Below, one piece after another: positions 18,873-28,424 of a stretch of 50,245 nt of DNA. The position numbers were made by a program, and so were the translations under genes. Every line of letters begins with the position of its first letter. The stretch's first letter is position 1. The notes under the pieces were generated by a model that was given only the letters and a program-made list of their open reading frames with translations, did not search any database and was not told the origin of the DNA. This DNA comes from Lachnospiraceae bacterium (GTDB lineage Bacteria; Bacillota; Clostridia; Lachnospirales; Lachnospiraceae), in contig CAJTDD010000033.1 in NCBI GenBank assembly GCA_910574885.1, forward strand, positions 1-50,245, written 5' to 3'.

Positions 18873-19982
18873 CTACGCAGCCGCATTAAAATTTACAGGC
18901 AGAATCAGGTAAATATAACTCTCCTCATCGTCCTTAATGAAACACGGCGCCTTTGCATTCATCAGATATAGAGTTACTTCCTCGTCCTCGATGACACGTA
19001 AGGCGTCTATCAGGAACTTAGGGTTGAAACCAATCAGAAGGTCTTTTCCTTCCTTGCTGATAAAAATCTCCTCATTCATTGAGCCAATCTGGGACTTAAT
19101 CCTTAGTTCCATCACCTCGTCGCCGATATTGATGATAATCGGCTTCTTGTCCCCTTCCTTCACGAGAAGCGTCGCCCGATCGATACAGTTCAATAACTCT
19201 CTTTTATTGATTCTGACCTTCGTCTCATAGTCGTTAGACAACATCTGATCAATCCTAAAATATTCCCCCTCAATCAGTCTGGACACCACTACCGTATTGT
19301 CAAACTCAAATACAATGTGGTTGCTGGTGTAAGAGATAGAAACCATGCTCTCCGCCTCGCCCGACAGAATCTTGCTGACTTCAATCAATGTCTTACCGGG
19401 AACGATTAATTTTTTATCGCTTACTTCATCCTTCAATTCAATCCTGCGGATAGAAATACGGTGTCCGTCAAGAGAGATAACTCTAAGCACGTTCCCTCTA
19501 ATCTCGAACAATTCGCCCGTCATTAATTTGTTGCTCTCCGTATCCGCAATGGAGAAGATGGTCTGCCGAATAACTTCTTTCAAAGTAAACTGAGATATTT
19601 CTATAGATTCATCTTTCTCAATAATTGGGAGATAAGAAAATTCCTCCCCCGGCTTCCCGGATAAATCAAACTTCGCTTTCTCACAAGTAATCGTCATCCT
19701 GAGATTCTCATCTGTCTCAATCTTAATCTCATTATCAGGAAGTTTGCGTACAATCTCGGAGAATATCCTTGCATCAATGGCAATCATGCCTCTCTCCACA
19801 ATCTCTCCTTCTATATCCGTCTGTATTCCCAGTTCCATATCATTTGCTGTCAATCTGATAATATCGTTCGTAGCGTCAATCAGGATACACTCCAGAATTG
19901 GCATGGTGGTCTTAGAGGGTACAGCCTTATATACAGTGCTGACTCCTTTTGAAAGATTTGCTTTGCTGCAGATAATCTTCAT
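18873..19982 (-). CDS. dnaN: DNA polymerase III sliding clamp, beta subunit
   Basis: The 369-residue protein has the three clamp domains, beginning MKIICSKANLSKGVSTVYKA and ending YLILPVNF. It encircles DNA and tethers the polymerase. The ATG at 19982 has AGGAG about 9 bases upstream; an in-frame ATG at 20018 would add a non-homologous segment. It is the second gene of the leftward dnaA operon, separated from dnaA by about 270 bases containing DnaA-box-like sites. Confidence 0.97.
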   Translation of the reverse strand: MKIICSKANLSKGVSTVYKAVPSKTTMPILECILIDATNDIIRLTANDMELGIQTDIEGEIVERGMIAIDARIFSEIVRKLPDNEIKIETDENLRMTITCEKAKFDLSGKPGEEFSYLPIIEKDESIEISQFTLKEVIRQTIFSIADTESNKLMTGELFEIRGNVLRVISLDGHRISIRRIELKDEVSDKKLIVPGKTLIEVSKILSGEAESMVSISYTSNHIVFEFDNTVVVSRLIEGEYFRIDQMLSNDYETKVRINKRELLNCIDRATLLVKEGDKKPIIINIGDEVMELRIKSQIGSMNEEIFISKEGKDLLIGFNPKFLIDALRVIEDEEVTLYLMNAKAPCFIKDDEESYIYLILPVNFNAAA

Positions 19983-20252
19983 ATGTGTAAAACTCCTTTC
20001 AGGCGCGGACGGATACATTTATCTATCATAAATTTCCGTCTTCTTCTTATTAGGGGCTGTGGAAAAGTGGAAAACCACGGAAACCCCAGAATTTAACAGT
20101 GTTTTCCGCAAGAATAACTGTGTGGATTTTAGTGAGACAAGATGTGGAAGTTGTGGTGAAAACTTGTCTTAAAAAACTTTTTTGTTTCTTAGAAAATAAT
20201 TTTCCAACAGTTATTCCCCATTATCCCTAAGTTGTCCACAATGTTATTCACA
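19983..20252. other. dnaA-dnaN intergenic region with DnaA-box-like sites (part of oriC)
   Basis: There is no gene here. DnaA-box variants TTGTCCACA (20232-20240) and TTATTCACA (20244-20252) lie against the dnaA stop codon. Further TGTGGAAAA/TGTGGATTTT-type variants are spread through 20050-20150, along with A/T-rich tracts. Firmicute origins commonly have box clusters on both sides of dnaA, so this is probably one of two sub-regions. Where unwinding occurs is not evident. Confidence 0.6.
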
Positions 20253-21638
20253 TTAAGCGGGATTAATCTTTTTCATAATAATACTGATGGTATTGTTAAG
20301 GGTCTCGTCCTTCACAATACCTTTTTCAATCTTTTCTACACCGTACTTAATCGTTGAGTGATCCTTTCCTCCAAGGATGATGCCGATTGCCTGAAGAGGC
20401 GTCTCGGTTAGAGTACGCATCAGGTACATGCAGATCTGCCTTGGTACGGAGATGCTTGCGCTCCGCTTGTTTCCTTTCAGATCTGCAATGGTAATATTAA
20501 AATGGTCGGATACGATGTCAAGGATCAGCTCCGGCGTTACGACTCTATTGTTATAAGAAGATATGATATCCTTCAAAGCCTCGGCAGCCAGCGGGATATC
20601 AATGGTTTCCGGGTTGTTCAGTTTATAGAGGGCAATCAGCTTGTTAAGCGAGCCTTCAAGTTCCCGGATGTTGGATTTGATGTTCTCGGCAATATATGTC
20701 AGAACCTCCTCCGGAATATTGTACCTGTCCAGATGGTCCAGCTCAATCTTCCTGCGTAAGATTGCCATCCTTGTCTCATAGTCAGGCGCAGAGATGTCTG
20801 CAATCAAGCCCCACTCGAACCGGGTACGGAGTCTTGCCTCCAGTGTCTCAATATCCTTAGGAGGCTTATCACTGGAAATAATAATCTGTTTGGCGGAGGT
20901 ATGCAGATGGTTAAACGTGTGGAAAAACTCTTCCTGCGTACTCTCCTTGCCGATGATGAACTGGATATCGTCAATCAGCAGGACGTCGTTATTGCGGTAC
21001 TTGTCCCTGAATTGAGCCATGGCAGATTCATTATCGGCGGTCTTACCTTTTTTCAAGGCTTCAATCAGTTCGTTGGTAAATGTCTCGCTTGTAACGTAGA
21101 GAACCTTCTTTTTCGGGTTCCTATTCAATATAAAATGAGCGATGGAATGCATCAGATGGGTCTTCCCAAGACCGACGTCTCCATATAAAAACAAGGGATT
21201 ATATACTTCTCCCGGGGATTCCGCCACGGCAAGGGAGGCGGCGTGTGCAAAATTATTGTTCCCACCTACCACGAAGGTATCGAAGGTATACTTGGGATTC
21301 AATCCTGCTTTCTCGCTTGCAGTCTTGGTTCTCTTCTTATGACTTGCATCTGCAGACATGCTGCGGATTTCGCCGATTCTGGAATCATCCTCCGACAAAA
21401 ATATGACTTCATAGTCAATCCCCGTAACTTCAGAAATGCATACTTTCAGAGGGAGAAGGTATTTCTTTTCAATATATTCAACGCTTGCGTTCATATTCAC
21501 CAGTATATACACGGTGTTGTCAATAATCTCATATACTTTCAACGGCTGTATCCAGGTAGTAAATGAGACATTGGATAATTCGTGCTCTACCCTGAGATGC
21601 TCGATAATTTCCGGCCACTTTTCATTCACAATATCCAT
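20253..21638 (-). CDS. dnaA: Chromosomal replication initiator protein DnaA
   Basis: The 461-residue protein has domain I at the N-terminus, an AAA+ domain with Walker A GDVGLGKTHL (about residue 155) and Walker B LLIDDIQFI, and the domain IV DNA-binding signature (ISVPRQICMYLMR, then GGKDHSTIKYG). It binds DnaA boxes and opens the origin. The gene heads the leftward cluster. Box clusters flank it on both sides and probably also regulate its transcription. Confidence 0.98.
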   Translation of the reverse strand: MDIVNEKWPEIIEHLRVEHELSNVSFTTWIQPLKVYEIIDNTVYILVNMNASVEYIEKKYLLPLKVCISEVTGIDYEVIFLSEDDSRIGEIRSMSADASHKKRTKTASEKAGLNPKYTFDTFVVGGNNNFAHAASLAVAESPGEVYNPLFLYGDVGLGKTHLMHSIAHFILNRNPKKKVLYVTSETFTNELIEALKKGKTADNESAMAQFRDKYRNNDVLLIDDIQFIIGKESTQEEFFHTFNHLHTSAKQIIISSDKPPKDIETLEARLRTRFEWGLIADISAPDYETRMAILRRKIELDHLDRYNIPEEVLTYIAENIKSNIRELEGSLNKLIALYKLNNPETIDIPLAAEALKDIISSYNNRVVTPELILDIVSDHFNITIADLKGNKRSASISVPRQICMYLMRTLTETPLQAIGIILGGKDHSTIKYGVEKIEKGIVKDETLNNTISIIMKKINPA

Positions 21639-21893
21639 TACAGTAAACTCCTAATCTCTCTTAGTATCAAAATATACATTATAACCCCAGTTTTGGTATC
21701 CTAATTATTTTACATCAAAATAGCAAATTAAGCAATCTCTAAATCTATGTGGAAAACGTAATACACAACGGAAAATTGTAATTTTTCAAGGAAAATGGTG
21801 ATGAAATTATTTGTTTCCACGTCTTATCCACAGAAATCCCAAATGTTATCCACAATTTGTGGATAAATAAATTTAGAAAAATCGCGGAATAGC
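21639..21893. other. oriC region between dnaA and rpmH
   Basis: There is no gene. Three perfect DnaA boxes lie close together: TTATCCACA at 21824-21832 and 21846-21854, and TGTGGATAA at 21858-21866. The last two face each other with a 3-base gap. A weaker TGTGGAAAA is at 21748-21756. The surroundings are A/T-rich. All genes to the left run leftward and those to the right run rightward, as expected for bidirectional replication from here. Confidence 0.88.
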
Positions 21894-21922
21894 TTGACTC
21901 AGACGCATTTTTTCTATATAAT
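21894..21922 (+). promoter_or_regulatory. rpmH promoter
   Basis: TTGACT (21894-21899) and TATAAT (21917-21922) are 17 bases apart. The rpmH start codon is 65 bases downstream. This is probably the main promoter for the rightward rpmH-rnpA-yidD-yidC-jag genes. Confidence 0.88.
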
Positions 21923-21986
21923 CAAGGCTGATGTCTTAGGAAAATTTGTAGGGAGTTTCCCTTAGTATATAAGGAGGTGGATATCT

Positions 21987-22121
21987 ATGAAAATGACATT
22001 CCAGCCAAAGAAGAGACAGAGGGCTAAAGTCCATGGGTTCAGATCCAGGATGAGCACCAAAGGTGGAAGAAAAGTTCTTGCTAGCAGAAGAGCAAAAGGA
22101 AGAAAGAGATTATCAGCGTAG
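21987..22121 (+). CDS. rpmH: 50S ribosomal protein L34
   Basis: The 44-residue, highly basic protein has the invariant L34 pattern (TFQPKKRQRAKVHGFRSRM, then GRKVLASRRAKGRKRLSA). AAGGAGGTGG precedes the ATG. It is the first rightward gene from oriC. Confidence 0.98.
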   Translation: MKMTFQPKKRQRAKVHGFRSRMSTKGGRKVLASRRAKGRKRLSA

Positions 22122-22146
22122 GCCGCATATATGTGGCCTTTTCTTC
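22121..22146 (+). terminator. Weak terminator or attenuator after rpmH
   Basis: GGCCGCAT and ATGTGGCC form an 8-bp stem (one G-T pair) directly at the rpmH stop, followed by TTTTCTTCT. Because rnpA lies 24 bases downstream without its own clear promoter, this probably lets part of the transcription through, giving more L34 than RnpA. Confidence 0.55.
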
Positions 22147-22169
22147 TATAAAAATTGGACGGTGTGTGA

Positions 22170-22520
22170 ATGAAGTATTCCGAGTCATTGAAGAAGAACC
22201 AGGATTTCCGGAATGTCTATGGAAGAGGGAAATCCTGTGCGAACAAGTATCTGGTAATGTATGTATTAGAGAATGAAACCGGCAGGAACCGGTTAGGTAT
22301 ATCCGTAAGTAAGAAAGTTGGCAATAGTATTGTAAGGCATAGATTAACAAGGCTGATTAGGGAAAGCTATAGACTGCAAGAGGAACGTTACAGACGGGGA
22401 CTGGATATCGTCGTGATTGCCAGAGCGGCTGCGAAAGAGAAGAATTACCATGAAATTGACAGCGCAATGCTCCATCTGGGACGTCTTCATACCATTATAG
22501 ATAGGGGTAACGTATTATGA
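22170..22520 (+). CDS. rnpA: Ribonuclease P protein component
   Basis: The 116-residue basic protein has the family motif NRLGISVSKKVGNSIVRHRL (residues about 40-59) followed by RLIRESYR. It assists the RNase P RNA in removing tRNA 5' leaders. It overlaps yidD by 4 bases (ATGA), so the two are translationally coupled. Confidence 0.97.
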   Translation: MKYSESLKKNQDFRNVYGRGKSCANKYLVMYVLENETGRNRLGISVSKKVGNSIVRHRLTRLIRESYRLQEERYRRGLDIVVIARAAAKEKNYHEIDSAMLHLGRLHTIIDRGNVL

Positions 22521-22729
22521 AACACATTCTGTTAGGCTGTATCAGATTCTATCGGAAGTATTTATCTGCTCTGAAGGGATATTCGTCCTGTATTTATTAT
22601 CCCACATGTTCGCAGTATGCGATAGAGGCTATTGAGAAATATGGTGCGTTTAAAGGAACAGCTCTAGCTGTATGGAGGATATTACGTTGTAATCCGTTTG
22701 CAAAGGGAGGGTACGACCCGGTTCCATGA
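22517..22729 (+). CDS. yidD: Membrane protein insertion efficiency factor YidD
   Basis: The 70-residue protein has the YidD core FYRKYLSALKGYSSCIYYPT with CSQYAIEAIEKYG, and CNPFAKGGYDPVP at the C-terminus. Homologues aid insertion of membrane proteins with YidC, encoded next. Its start overlaps the rnpA stop. Confidence 0.96.
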   Translation: MKHILLGCIRFYRKYLSALKGYSSCIYYPTCSQYAIEAIEKYGAFKGTALAVWRILRCNPFAKGGYDPVP

Positions 22730-22793
22730 TAGGATTTACCCCGCTTTTTGGAAACTTATGTTTCTATAAATAGAATACATTGGAGGAATGAGT

Positions 22794-23861
22794 ATGACAT
22801 TTAGTTTATTATCGGCAGCGAATTGGCCGATTGTAGGTCAGATTAGCTGGCTGTTGGGGAAGGTCATGAACTTTATCTATACGATATTGGATAATGCGCT
22901 TCCAAGTGATAACGGACTGGTGGGGTTATCAATCATTTTATATACCATCTTCGTATATACATTGATGCTCCCGCTTACCGTCAGCCAACAGAGAATGCAG
23001 AAGTTATCTGCTGTGACGAACCCTGAGGTTCAGGCAATCCAGAAAAAATATAAGAATAAAAAAGACCAGGCGTCTATGATGAAGCAGCAGGAGGAGATTC
23101 AGCAGGTATATGACAAGTACGGAACCTCCATGATGGGAGGATGTCTTCCGATGCTGATTCAGCTGCCGCTGTTGTTGGCTTTATACCCGGTTATTTACGA
23201 TATTCAGAGTTATGTCCCGGCAATCAAGGATGCTCCGGCAAGCGTGAACCAGTTCCTTACGATACCGGACATGACAATATCTCCGATTACGATGATTAGG
23301 AACAGCGGTTCCTATGGAATGGCTCCGGCTGTCATTATTATTACGGCGATTCTTGTCCCGGTACTGTCCGGCCTTACACAATATTTGAGCGTTAAGATTT
23401 CCCAGGCAATTTCCGGACAGCAGATGGATAAGGATAATCCGATGGCAAGCACTATGAACACCATGAATGTGACGATGCCGTTATTCTCTGTGTTTATGGT
23501 ATTTTCACTTCCGACAGGTATCGGTATGTACTGGGTGTTCAGCGCCGTGGTAAGAATTGTACAGCAAGTTATCATCAACAAGCATTTGGCTAAGATTTCG
23601 GTGGAAGAGTTGGTGGAGAAGAATAAGGAAAAGGCTGCGAAGAAGCGTGAGAAGCGCAGCGTAAAGGCCGAGAAGATTAACGCTATGGCACAGACGAATA
23701 CCAGGAGTATCAAGGATTCTGCCAGCAGAAACGTATCGGGAATGAGTGAGAAAGAGCGAGAAAGAAGAATAGAACAGGCAAAATCGCGTGCTGAGAATGC
23801 CAGGGAAGGCAGCCTTGCGGCAAAGGCTAACATGGTTAAAAAATTCAATGAAAATAATTAG
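22794..23861 (+). CDS. yidC: Membrane protein insertase YidC (short, Gram-positive type)
   Basis: The protein is about 355 residues and lacks the large periplasmic domain of proteobacterial YidC. It has membrane helices at about residues 10-35, 42-65, 115-140, 175-200 and 225-250, including the core GGCLPMLIQLPLLLALYPVI and LPTGIGMYWVFSAVVRIVQQ. The long basic tail (KKREKRSVKAEK) probably contacts the ribosome. The ATG at 22794 fits GGAGG eight bases upstream better than the ATG at 22788, which is only two bases away. It inserts and folds membrane proteins. Confidence 0.95.
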   Translation: MTFSLLSAANWPIVGQISWLLGKVMNFIYTILDNALPSDNGLVGLSIILYTIFVYTLMLPLTVSQQRMQKLSAVTNPEVQAIQKKYKNKKDQASMMKQQEEIQQVYDKYGTSMMGGCLPMLIQLPLLLALYPVIYDIQSYVPAIKDAPASVNQFLTIPDMTISPITMIRNSGSYGMAPAVIIITAILVPVLSGLTQYLSVKISQAISGQQMDKDNPMASTMNTMNVTMPLFSVFMVFSLPTGIGMYWVFSAVVRIVQQVIINKHLAKISVEELVEKNKEKAAKKREKRSVKAEKINAMAQTNTRSIKDSASRNVSGMSEKERERRIEQAKSRAENAREGSLAAKANMVKKFNENN

Positions 23862-23873
23862 GGGGCTTTATTC

Positions 23874-24779
23874 ATGGAATATATTACTGTATCAGCGAGG
23901 ACGTTAGATGATGCGATTACAGAAGCATTAGTCCAGTTAGGAGTGACGAGTGATCAATTAGATTATCAGGTGATTGAAAAAGGAAGCGCCGGATTCCTTG
24001 GAATCGGTATGAAGCAGGCAGTAATCAAAGCACGCAGGAAAGAAGAGGCCAGGGAAGAAGAGCCTGAGATTGAAATCCCGAAGGTAGACGTTTCTTTGGT
24101 CAGGGAGCCTGTTAAGAAAGAAATAAAAAAGGAAGCGCCGAAAAAAGAGCATGTAAAGAAGGAAACTCCTAAGAAGGAGCATAAAGAACATAAGGATTAT
24201 AAGGAGCATGGAAAGAAGGATTCTGTAAAGAAAGAGTCTAAGAAGAAAACGCAGGTAAAAGAGCAGCTTGCAGCCAATGTTCCTGAGAAGAAAGAGGTAG
24301 AGCTTGCAAAGGTAGAGGAATGTACGATTGAAGCTTGTGAGAAATTTGTGAGCGATGTTTTAAAGGCGATGGATATGACGGATGTAAAGGTTACGTCCGT
24401 TGTGGACGAAGAGGGCGCGCTTTCTATTGATATGGAAGGAAGTAATATGGGAATCCTGATTGGAAAAAGAGGACAGACGTTGGATTCTCTTCAATATCTG
24501 ACGAACAGGGTTGCCAACAAGATGCAGGAAGGGTATGTGCGTGTAAAGCTTGACACGGAGGATTACCGCAGGAGAAGGAAAGAGACTCTTGAGAATCTTG
24601 CGAAGAATATTGCAAGCAAGGTGAAGAGAAGCAGGAGGACGGTATCGTTAGAGCCTATGAATCCTTATGAGAGAAGGATTATCCATTCGGCATTGCAGGC
24701 AGACCCGGCGGTTTCCACACATAGCGAAGGGGAAGAACCTTATAGGAGAGTAGTAGTTACTCTGGTACGTAATAGGTAG
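23874..24779 (+). CDS. jag: RNA-binding protein Jag/KhpB
   Basis: The 301-residue protein has a Jag_N domain (residues 1-50), a Lys/Glu-rich low-complexity linker of about 95 residues (KKE and EHK repeats), a KH domain (GILIGKRGQTLDSLQYLTNR, about 192-211) and a C-terminal R3H domain (NPYERRIIHSALQADPAVST, about 263-282). It binds RNA as a partner of KhpA in cell-division and envelope control. It begins 12 bases after yidC and ends before a terminator. Confidence 0.95.
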   Translation: MEYITVSARTLDDAITEALVQLGVTSDQLDYQVIEKGSAGFLGIGMKQAVIKARRKEEAREEEPEIEIPKVDVSLVREPVKKEIKKEAPKKEHVKKETPKKEHKEHKDYKEHGKKDSVKKESKKKTQVKEQLAANVPEKKEVELAKVEECTIEACEKFVSDVLKAMDMTDVKVTSVVDEEGALSIDMEGSNMGILIGKRGQTLDSLQYLTNRVANKMQEGYVRVKLDTEDYRRRRKETLENLAKNIASKVKRSRRTVSLEPMNPYERRIIHSALQADPAVSTHSEGEEPYRRVVVTLVRNR

Positions 24780-24788
24780 GATAATGAA

Positions 24789-24816
24789 AATAGGGGTTTC
24801 ACACCCCTATTTTTGT
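24789..24816 (+). terminator. Terminator after jag
   Basis: AATAGGGGT (24789-24797) pairs with ACCCCTATT (24803-24811), followed by TTTGTT. It separates the rpmH-jag transcript from mnmE. Confidence 0.85.
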
Positions 24817-24861
24817 TATCTGCACAGTCCCGTGCAGAGGAGATTAGATAAGGAGGCAAAA

Positions 24862-26292
24862 ATGGGAAGATTCTATAATGATACGGTTGCCGCAATATCG
24901 ACCGCAATGAGCGATGCGGGAATTGGTATTGTAAGAATGAGCGGTCCGGAAGCATTTTTGATTGCAGATAGAGTTTATAGAGGAAAAAGGAAGAAATTGC
25001 TCTCAGAGCAGCGGACACATACGATTCATTATGGATATGTGATGGATGGGGAATGTATGGTTGATGAAGTGCTTGTAATGCTGATGAGGGGACCTCATAG
25101 TTTTACCGGGGAGGATACGGTGGAGATTAACTGCCATGGAGGTGTGTATGTCGTTAAACGTATACTGGAACTGTTGATTGATAGGGGGGCAAGACCTGCA
25201 GAACCGGGGGAATTTACAAAGAGGGCTTTCTTAAATGGAAAGCTGGATTTGTCCCAAGCAGAGGCGGTGGGAGATTTGATATCATCCAGGAATCAGTATG
25301 CGCTTCAAAGTTCTGTCAGCCAGTTAAAGGGGAATATCAGGGATAAAATCAGTGAGATTAGAAATGAAATCATTTACCATACAGCTTTTATTGAGTCGGC
25401 TTTGGACGACCCGGAACATATCAGTGTGGATGGATATGGGGAAAAATTGCGGCAAACTGTGGAAAAGCTTATGGGACAGATACGGAACCTGATAGATACT
25501 TATGATGACGGAAGGATGATAAAAGAAGGAATCCGCACGGTTATTTTGGGCAGACCAAACGCAGGAAAGTCTTCTCTTTTGAATGTGCTTTTAGGAGAAG
25601 AAAGGGCGATTGTTACGGAAATTGCAGGTACGACCAGAGATATTTTGGAGGAGCATATTAATTTGAGAGGGATCTCTCTGAATATGATAGATACTGCGGG
25701 AATCCGGGATACCGAAGATATTGTGGAAAAGATAGGGGTAGATCGGGCAAGGAATTATGCGGGGCAGGCGGATTTGATTCTGTATGTGATAGATGCATCA
25801 ATGCCTTTGGATGAGAATGATGAAGAGATTTTTCGTTTGATTAGGGAGAAAAAATCTATTATTTTATTGAACAAAACAGATTTGGAGACGGTGGTTACAG
25901 AGGAAGAGGTAAAAAACGCATATTTTGCAAGTAATCTTTCAAATTTGAATAGCAAAGAAATAAATAAGTTTACTATACCCATTATTTCTATATCAATAAG
26001 AGAAAAAATAGGAATAGATGTTCTGGAAGAAACTTTAAAAGTAATGTTTTTTGAAGGAAAACTTTCATTTAATGATGAAATATATATTACGAATTTACGT
26101 CATAAGACAGCTCTTCAGGATTCATTTTACGCATTGGAAAGGGTAAAAGACAGTATTGATTCTGGGATGCCGGAAGATTTTTATTCGATTGATTTGCTGG
26201 ATGCCTATGAGTCGCTTGGAGAGATTACAGGAGAGAAGGCAGGAGAGGATTTGGTCAATGAGATATTCAGCAAATTTTGCATGGGGAAATAA
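24862..26292 (+). CDS. mnmE: tRNA modification GTPase MnmE
   Basis: The 476-residue protein has an N-terminal folate-binding domain (DTVAAISTAMSDAGIGIVRM), a helical domain, and an embedded G domain with GRPNAGKSSLLN, AGTTRDI, DTAGIR and NKTD. The family's C-terminal Cys motif appears as CMGK. With MnmG it installs the carboxymethylaminomethyl group on wobble U34 of tRNAs. The ATG at 24862 has AAGGAGG upstream; the longer frame from 24784 runs through the jag terminator and is rejected. Confidence 0.97.
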   Translation: MGRFYNDTVAAISTAMSDAGIGIVRMSGPEAFLIADRVYRGKRKKLLSEQRTHTIHYGYVMDGECMVDEVLVMLMRGPHSFTGEDTVEINCHGGVYVVKRILELLIDRGARPAEPGEFTKRAFLNGKLDLSQAEAVGDLISSRNQYALQSSVSQLKGNIRDKISEIRNEIIYHTAFIESALDDPEHISVDGYGEKLRQTVEKLMGQIRNLIDTYDDGRMIKEGIRTVILGRPNAGKSSLLNVLLGEERAIVTEIAGTTRDILEEHINLRGISLNMIDTAGIRDTEDIVEKIGVDRARNYAGQADLILYVIDASMPLDENDEEIFRLIREKKSIILLNKTDLETVVTEEEVKNAYFASNLSNLNSKEINKFTIPIISISIREKIGIDVLEETLKVMFFEGKLSFNDEIYITNLRHKTALQDSFYALERVKDSIDSGMPEDFYSIDLLDAYESLGEITGEKAGEDLVNEIFSKFCMGK

Positions 26293-26331
26293 GTATCTGG
26301 ATAAACGGGTGAAAGGTAGAGGAGGATTTGG

Positions 26332-28257
26332 TTGGTGAAAGATTTGGCAAATTCTGTGTGGATAAATGAAGATGGATATGATGTGGTGGTAATAGGCGCT
26401 GGACATGCAGGATGTGAGGCGGCGCTTGCTGTTTCCAGGTTGGGATTTCGTACAATTATATTTACTGTAAGTGTGGACAGCATTGCATTGATGCCGTGTA
26501 ATCCTAATATTGGGGGAAGTTCAAAGGGACATCTGGTAAGAGAGGTGGATGCCCTTGGCGGGGAGATGGGGAAAATAATCGACCGGACTTTTATTCAGTC
26601 CAAAATGCTTAATAAATCGAAAGGGCCGGCGGTCCATTCCCTTAGAGCTCAGGCGGATAAGGCAAATTACAGCCGCACGATGCGGCAGGTATTAGAGAGT
26701 CAGGAAAATCTGGAAATTAAACAGATGGAAGTGGTAAAGATTCTGACAGAGGATGGAAAGGTGAGTGGGGTACAGACATTTTCGGGCGCTGTGTATCCAT
26801 GCAAGGCTGTGATTCTGTGTACCGGCACTTACCTTAGGGCGCGGTGCATTTATGGGGAGGTGAGCAGTAATACAGGACCAAATGGATTGCAGGCTGCCAA
26901 TTATCTCTCGGATTCTTTAAAGGAGCTTGGAATTCAGATGTATCGCTTTAAGACAGGGACTCCGGCGAGAATTGATAAGAATACGGTTGATTTTAGTAAG
27001 ATGGAAGAACAGTTTGGGGATGAGAGAGTAGTTCCGTTTTCATTTACCACAAATCCCGAAGAGGTGCAGATAGATCAAGTATCTTGCTGGCTGACTTATA
27101 CGAATCAGACTACCCATGAGATTATAAGGAAGAATTTGGATCGTTCGCCTTTGTTTTCTGGAATGATAGAAGGGACTGGACCGAGGTATTGTCCGTCTAT
27201 TGAGGATAAAGTGGTAAAGTTTGCCGATAAGGAGAGGCATCAGGTGTTTATTGAGCCAGAAGGATTGGAAACAAATGAGATGTATATTGGGGGGATGTCT
27301 AGTTCACTTCCGGAGGATGTCCAGTATGCAATGTACCGGACGGTGCCTGGATTGGAGAATGTGAAGATTGTCAGAAATGCTTATGCAATTGAGTATGACT
27401 GTATTGATGCAAGACAGCTAAAGCCTTCTTTGGAATTTCGGAAGATTGAAGGTCTGTTCAGCGGCGGACAGTTTAACGGAAGTTCAGGATATGAAGAGGC
27501 GGCGGCGCAAGGTTTGATGGCGGGGATTAATGCGGCAAGGAAATTGCAGGGGAAAGAGGCTGTTGTATTGGATAGGTCGGAAGCTTATATCGGAGTGTTG
27601 ATTGACGATCTTGTTACAAAGGAGAGCCGTGAACCTTACCGGATGATGACTTCCAGAGCAGAGTATCGTTTATTATTAAGACAGGATAATGCAGACCAAA
27701 GATTAACGAAGATAGGGTATGAGATTGGATTGATTCCTGAGGAAAGATATCAAAGACTTTTAAGGAAGGAAGAGTGGATAGAATCTGAAATTGAGAGGAT
27801 GAAAACTACGAATGTAGGTACTTCTGATAAGGTTCAGAATTTGTTGGATGATTATGGAAGTACAAGGTTGGTATCGGGTATTTCTCTTGCCGAATTGATT
27901 CGCCGTCCGGAGTTATCCTACCGGGCATTGAAGGAGATTGATGAAAAGAGACCGGAAATTCCAGATGAACTGGAAGAAGATGTGATAGAACAGGTGGATA
28001 TTTTTATTAAGTATGAAGGGTATATCAGCAGACAGAAGAGACAGGTGGAGCAGTTTAAGAAATTGGAGAGTAAGAGGATACCAGAGGATATTGATTATGA
28101 TTCGATTAAGAGTTTGCGGATAGAGGCAGTTCAAAAGTTGAAAGAGTACCGTCCGGTTTCGGTGGGGCAGGCGTCTCGGATATCGGGAGTATCACCGGCG
28201 GATATTTCTGTTTTGTTGGTGTATATGGGGAGTGGTAGTATGCGGTCAGTATATTAG
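26332..28257 (+). CDS. mnmG: tRNA uridine-5-carboxymethylaminomethyl(34) synthesis enzyme MnmG
   Basis: The 641-residue FAD protein has a Rossmann GAGHAGCEAAL (about residue 22), the GidA signature CNPNIGGSSKGHLVREVDAL, a second nucleotide motif (LCTGTYLRARC) and PYRMMTSRAEYRLLLRQDNA. It is the partner of MnmE, encoded 39 bases upstream. The start is TTG (26332) or GTG (26335), both served by AGAGGAGG; no ATG is available. Confidence 0.96.
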   Translation: MVKDLANSVWINEDGYDVVVIGAGHAGCEAALAVSRLGFRTIIFTVSVDSIALMPCNPNIGGSSKGHLVREVDALGGEMGKIIDRTFIQSKMLNKSKGPAVHSLRAQADKANYSRTMRQVLESQENLEIKQMEVVKILTEDGKVSGVQTFSGAVYPCKAVILCTGTYLRARCIYGEVSSNTGPNGLQAANYLSDSLKELGIQMYRFKTGTPARIDKNTVDFSKMEEQFGDERVVPFSFTTNPEEVQIDQVSCWLTYTNQTTHEIIRKNLDRSPLFSGMIEGTGPRYCPSIEDKVVKFADKERHQVFIEPEGLETNEMYIGGMSSSLPEDVQYAMYRTVPGLENVKIVRNAYAIEYDCIDARQLKPSLEFRKIEGLFSGGQFNGSSGYEEAAAQGLMAGINAARKLQGKEAVVLDRSEAYIGVLIDDLVTKESREPYRMMTSRAEYRLLLRQDNADQRLTKIGYEIGLIPEERYQRLLRKEEWIESEIERMKTTNVGTSDKVQNLLDDYGSTRLVSGISLAELIRRPELSYRALKEIDEKRPEIPDELEEDVIEQVDIFIKYEGYISRQKRQVEQFKKLESKRIPEDIDYDSIKSLRIEAVQKLKEYRPVSVGQASRISGVSPADISVLLVYMGSGSMRSVY

Positions 28258-28424
28258 AAATTTAATACATTAATACATTAAAGCGATAAAGTAATATAAT
28301 ACTATATAATCAAAGTAATAAAGTTTCTGTTTGCGGTTATATGGTTAAGAATATGATTGAGAAGCAGATGGCAGGTATTAATGCTTTTGAAAAAAATGAT
28401 GTGAACTTATTTGTGAGGTTAGGG

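Noticed and set aside
24784..24861. Upstream extension of mnmE
   Set aside because: The added codons run through the jag terminator hairpin, and AAGGAGG directly precedes the ATG at 24862.
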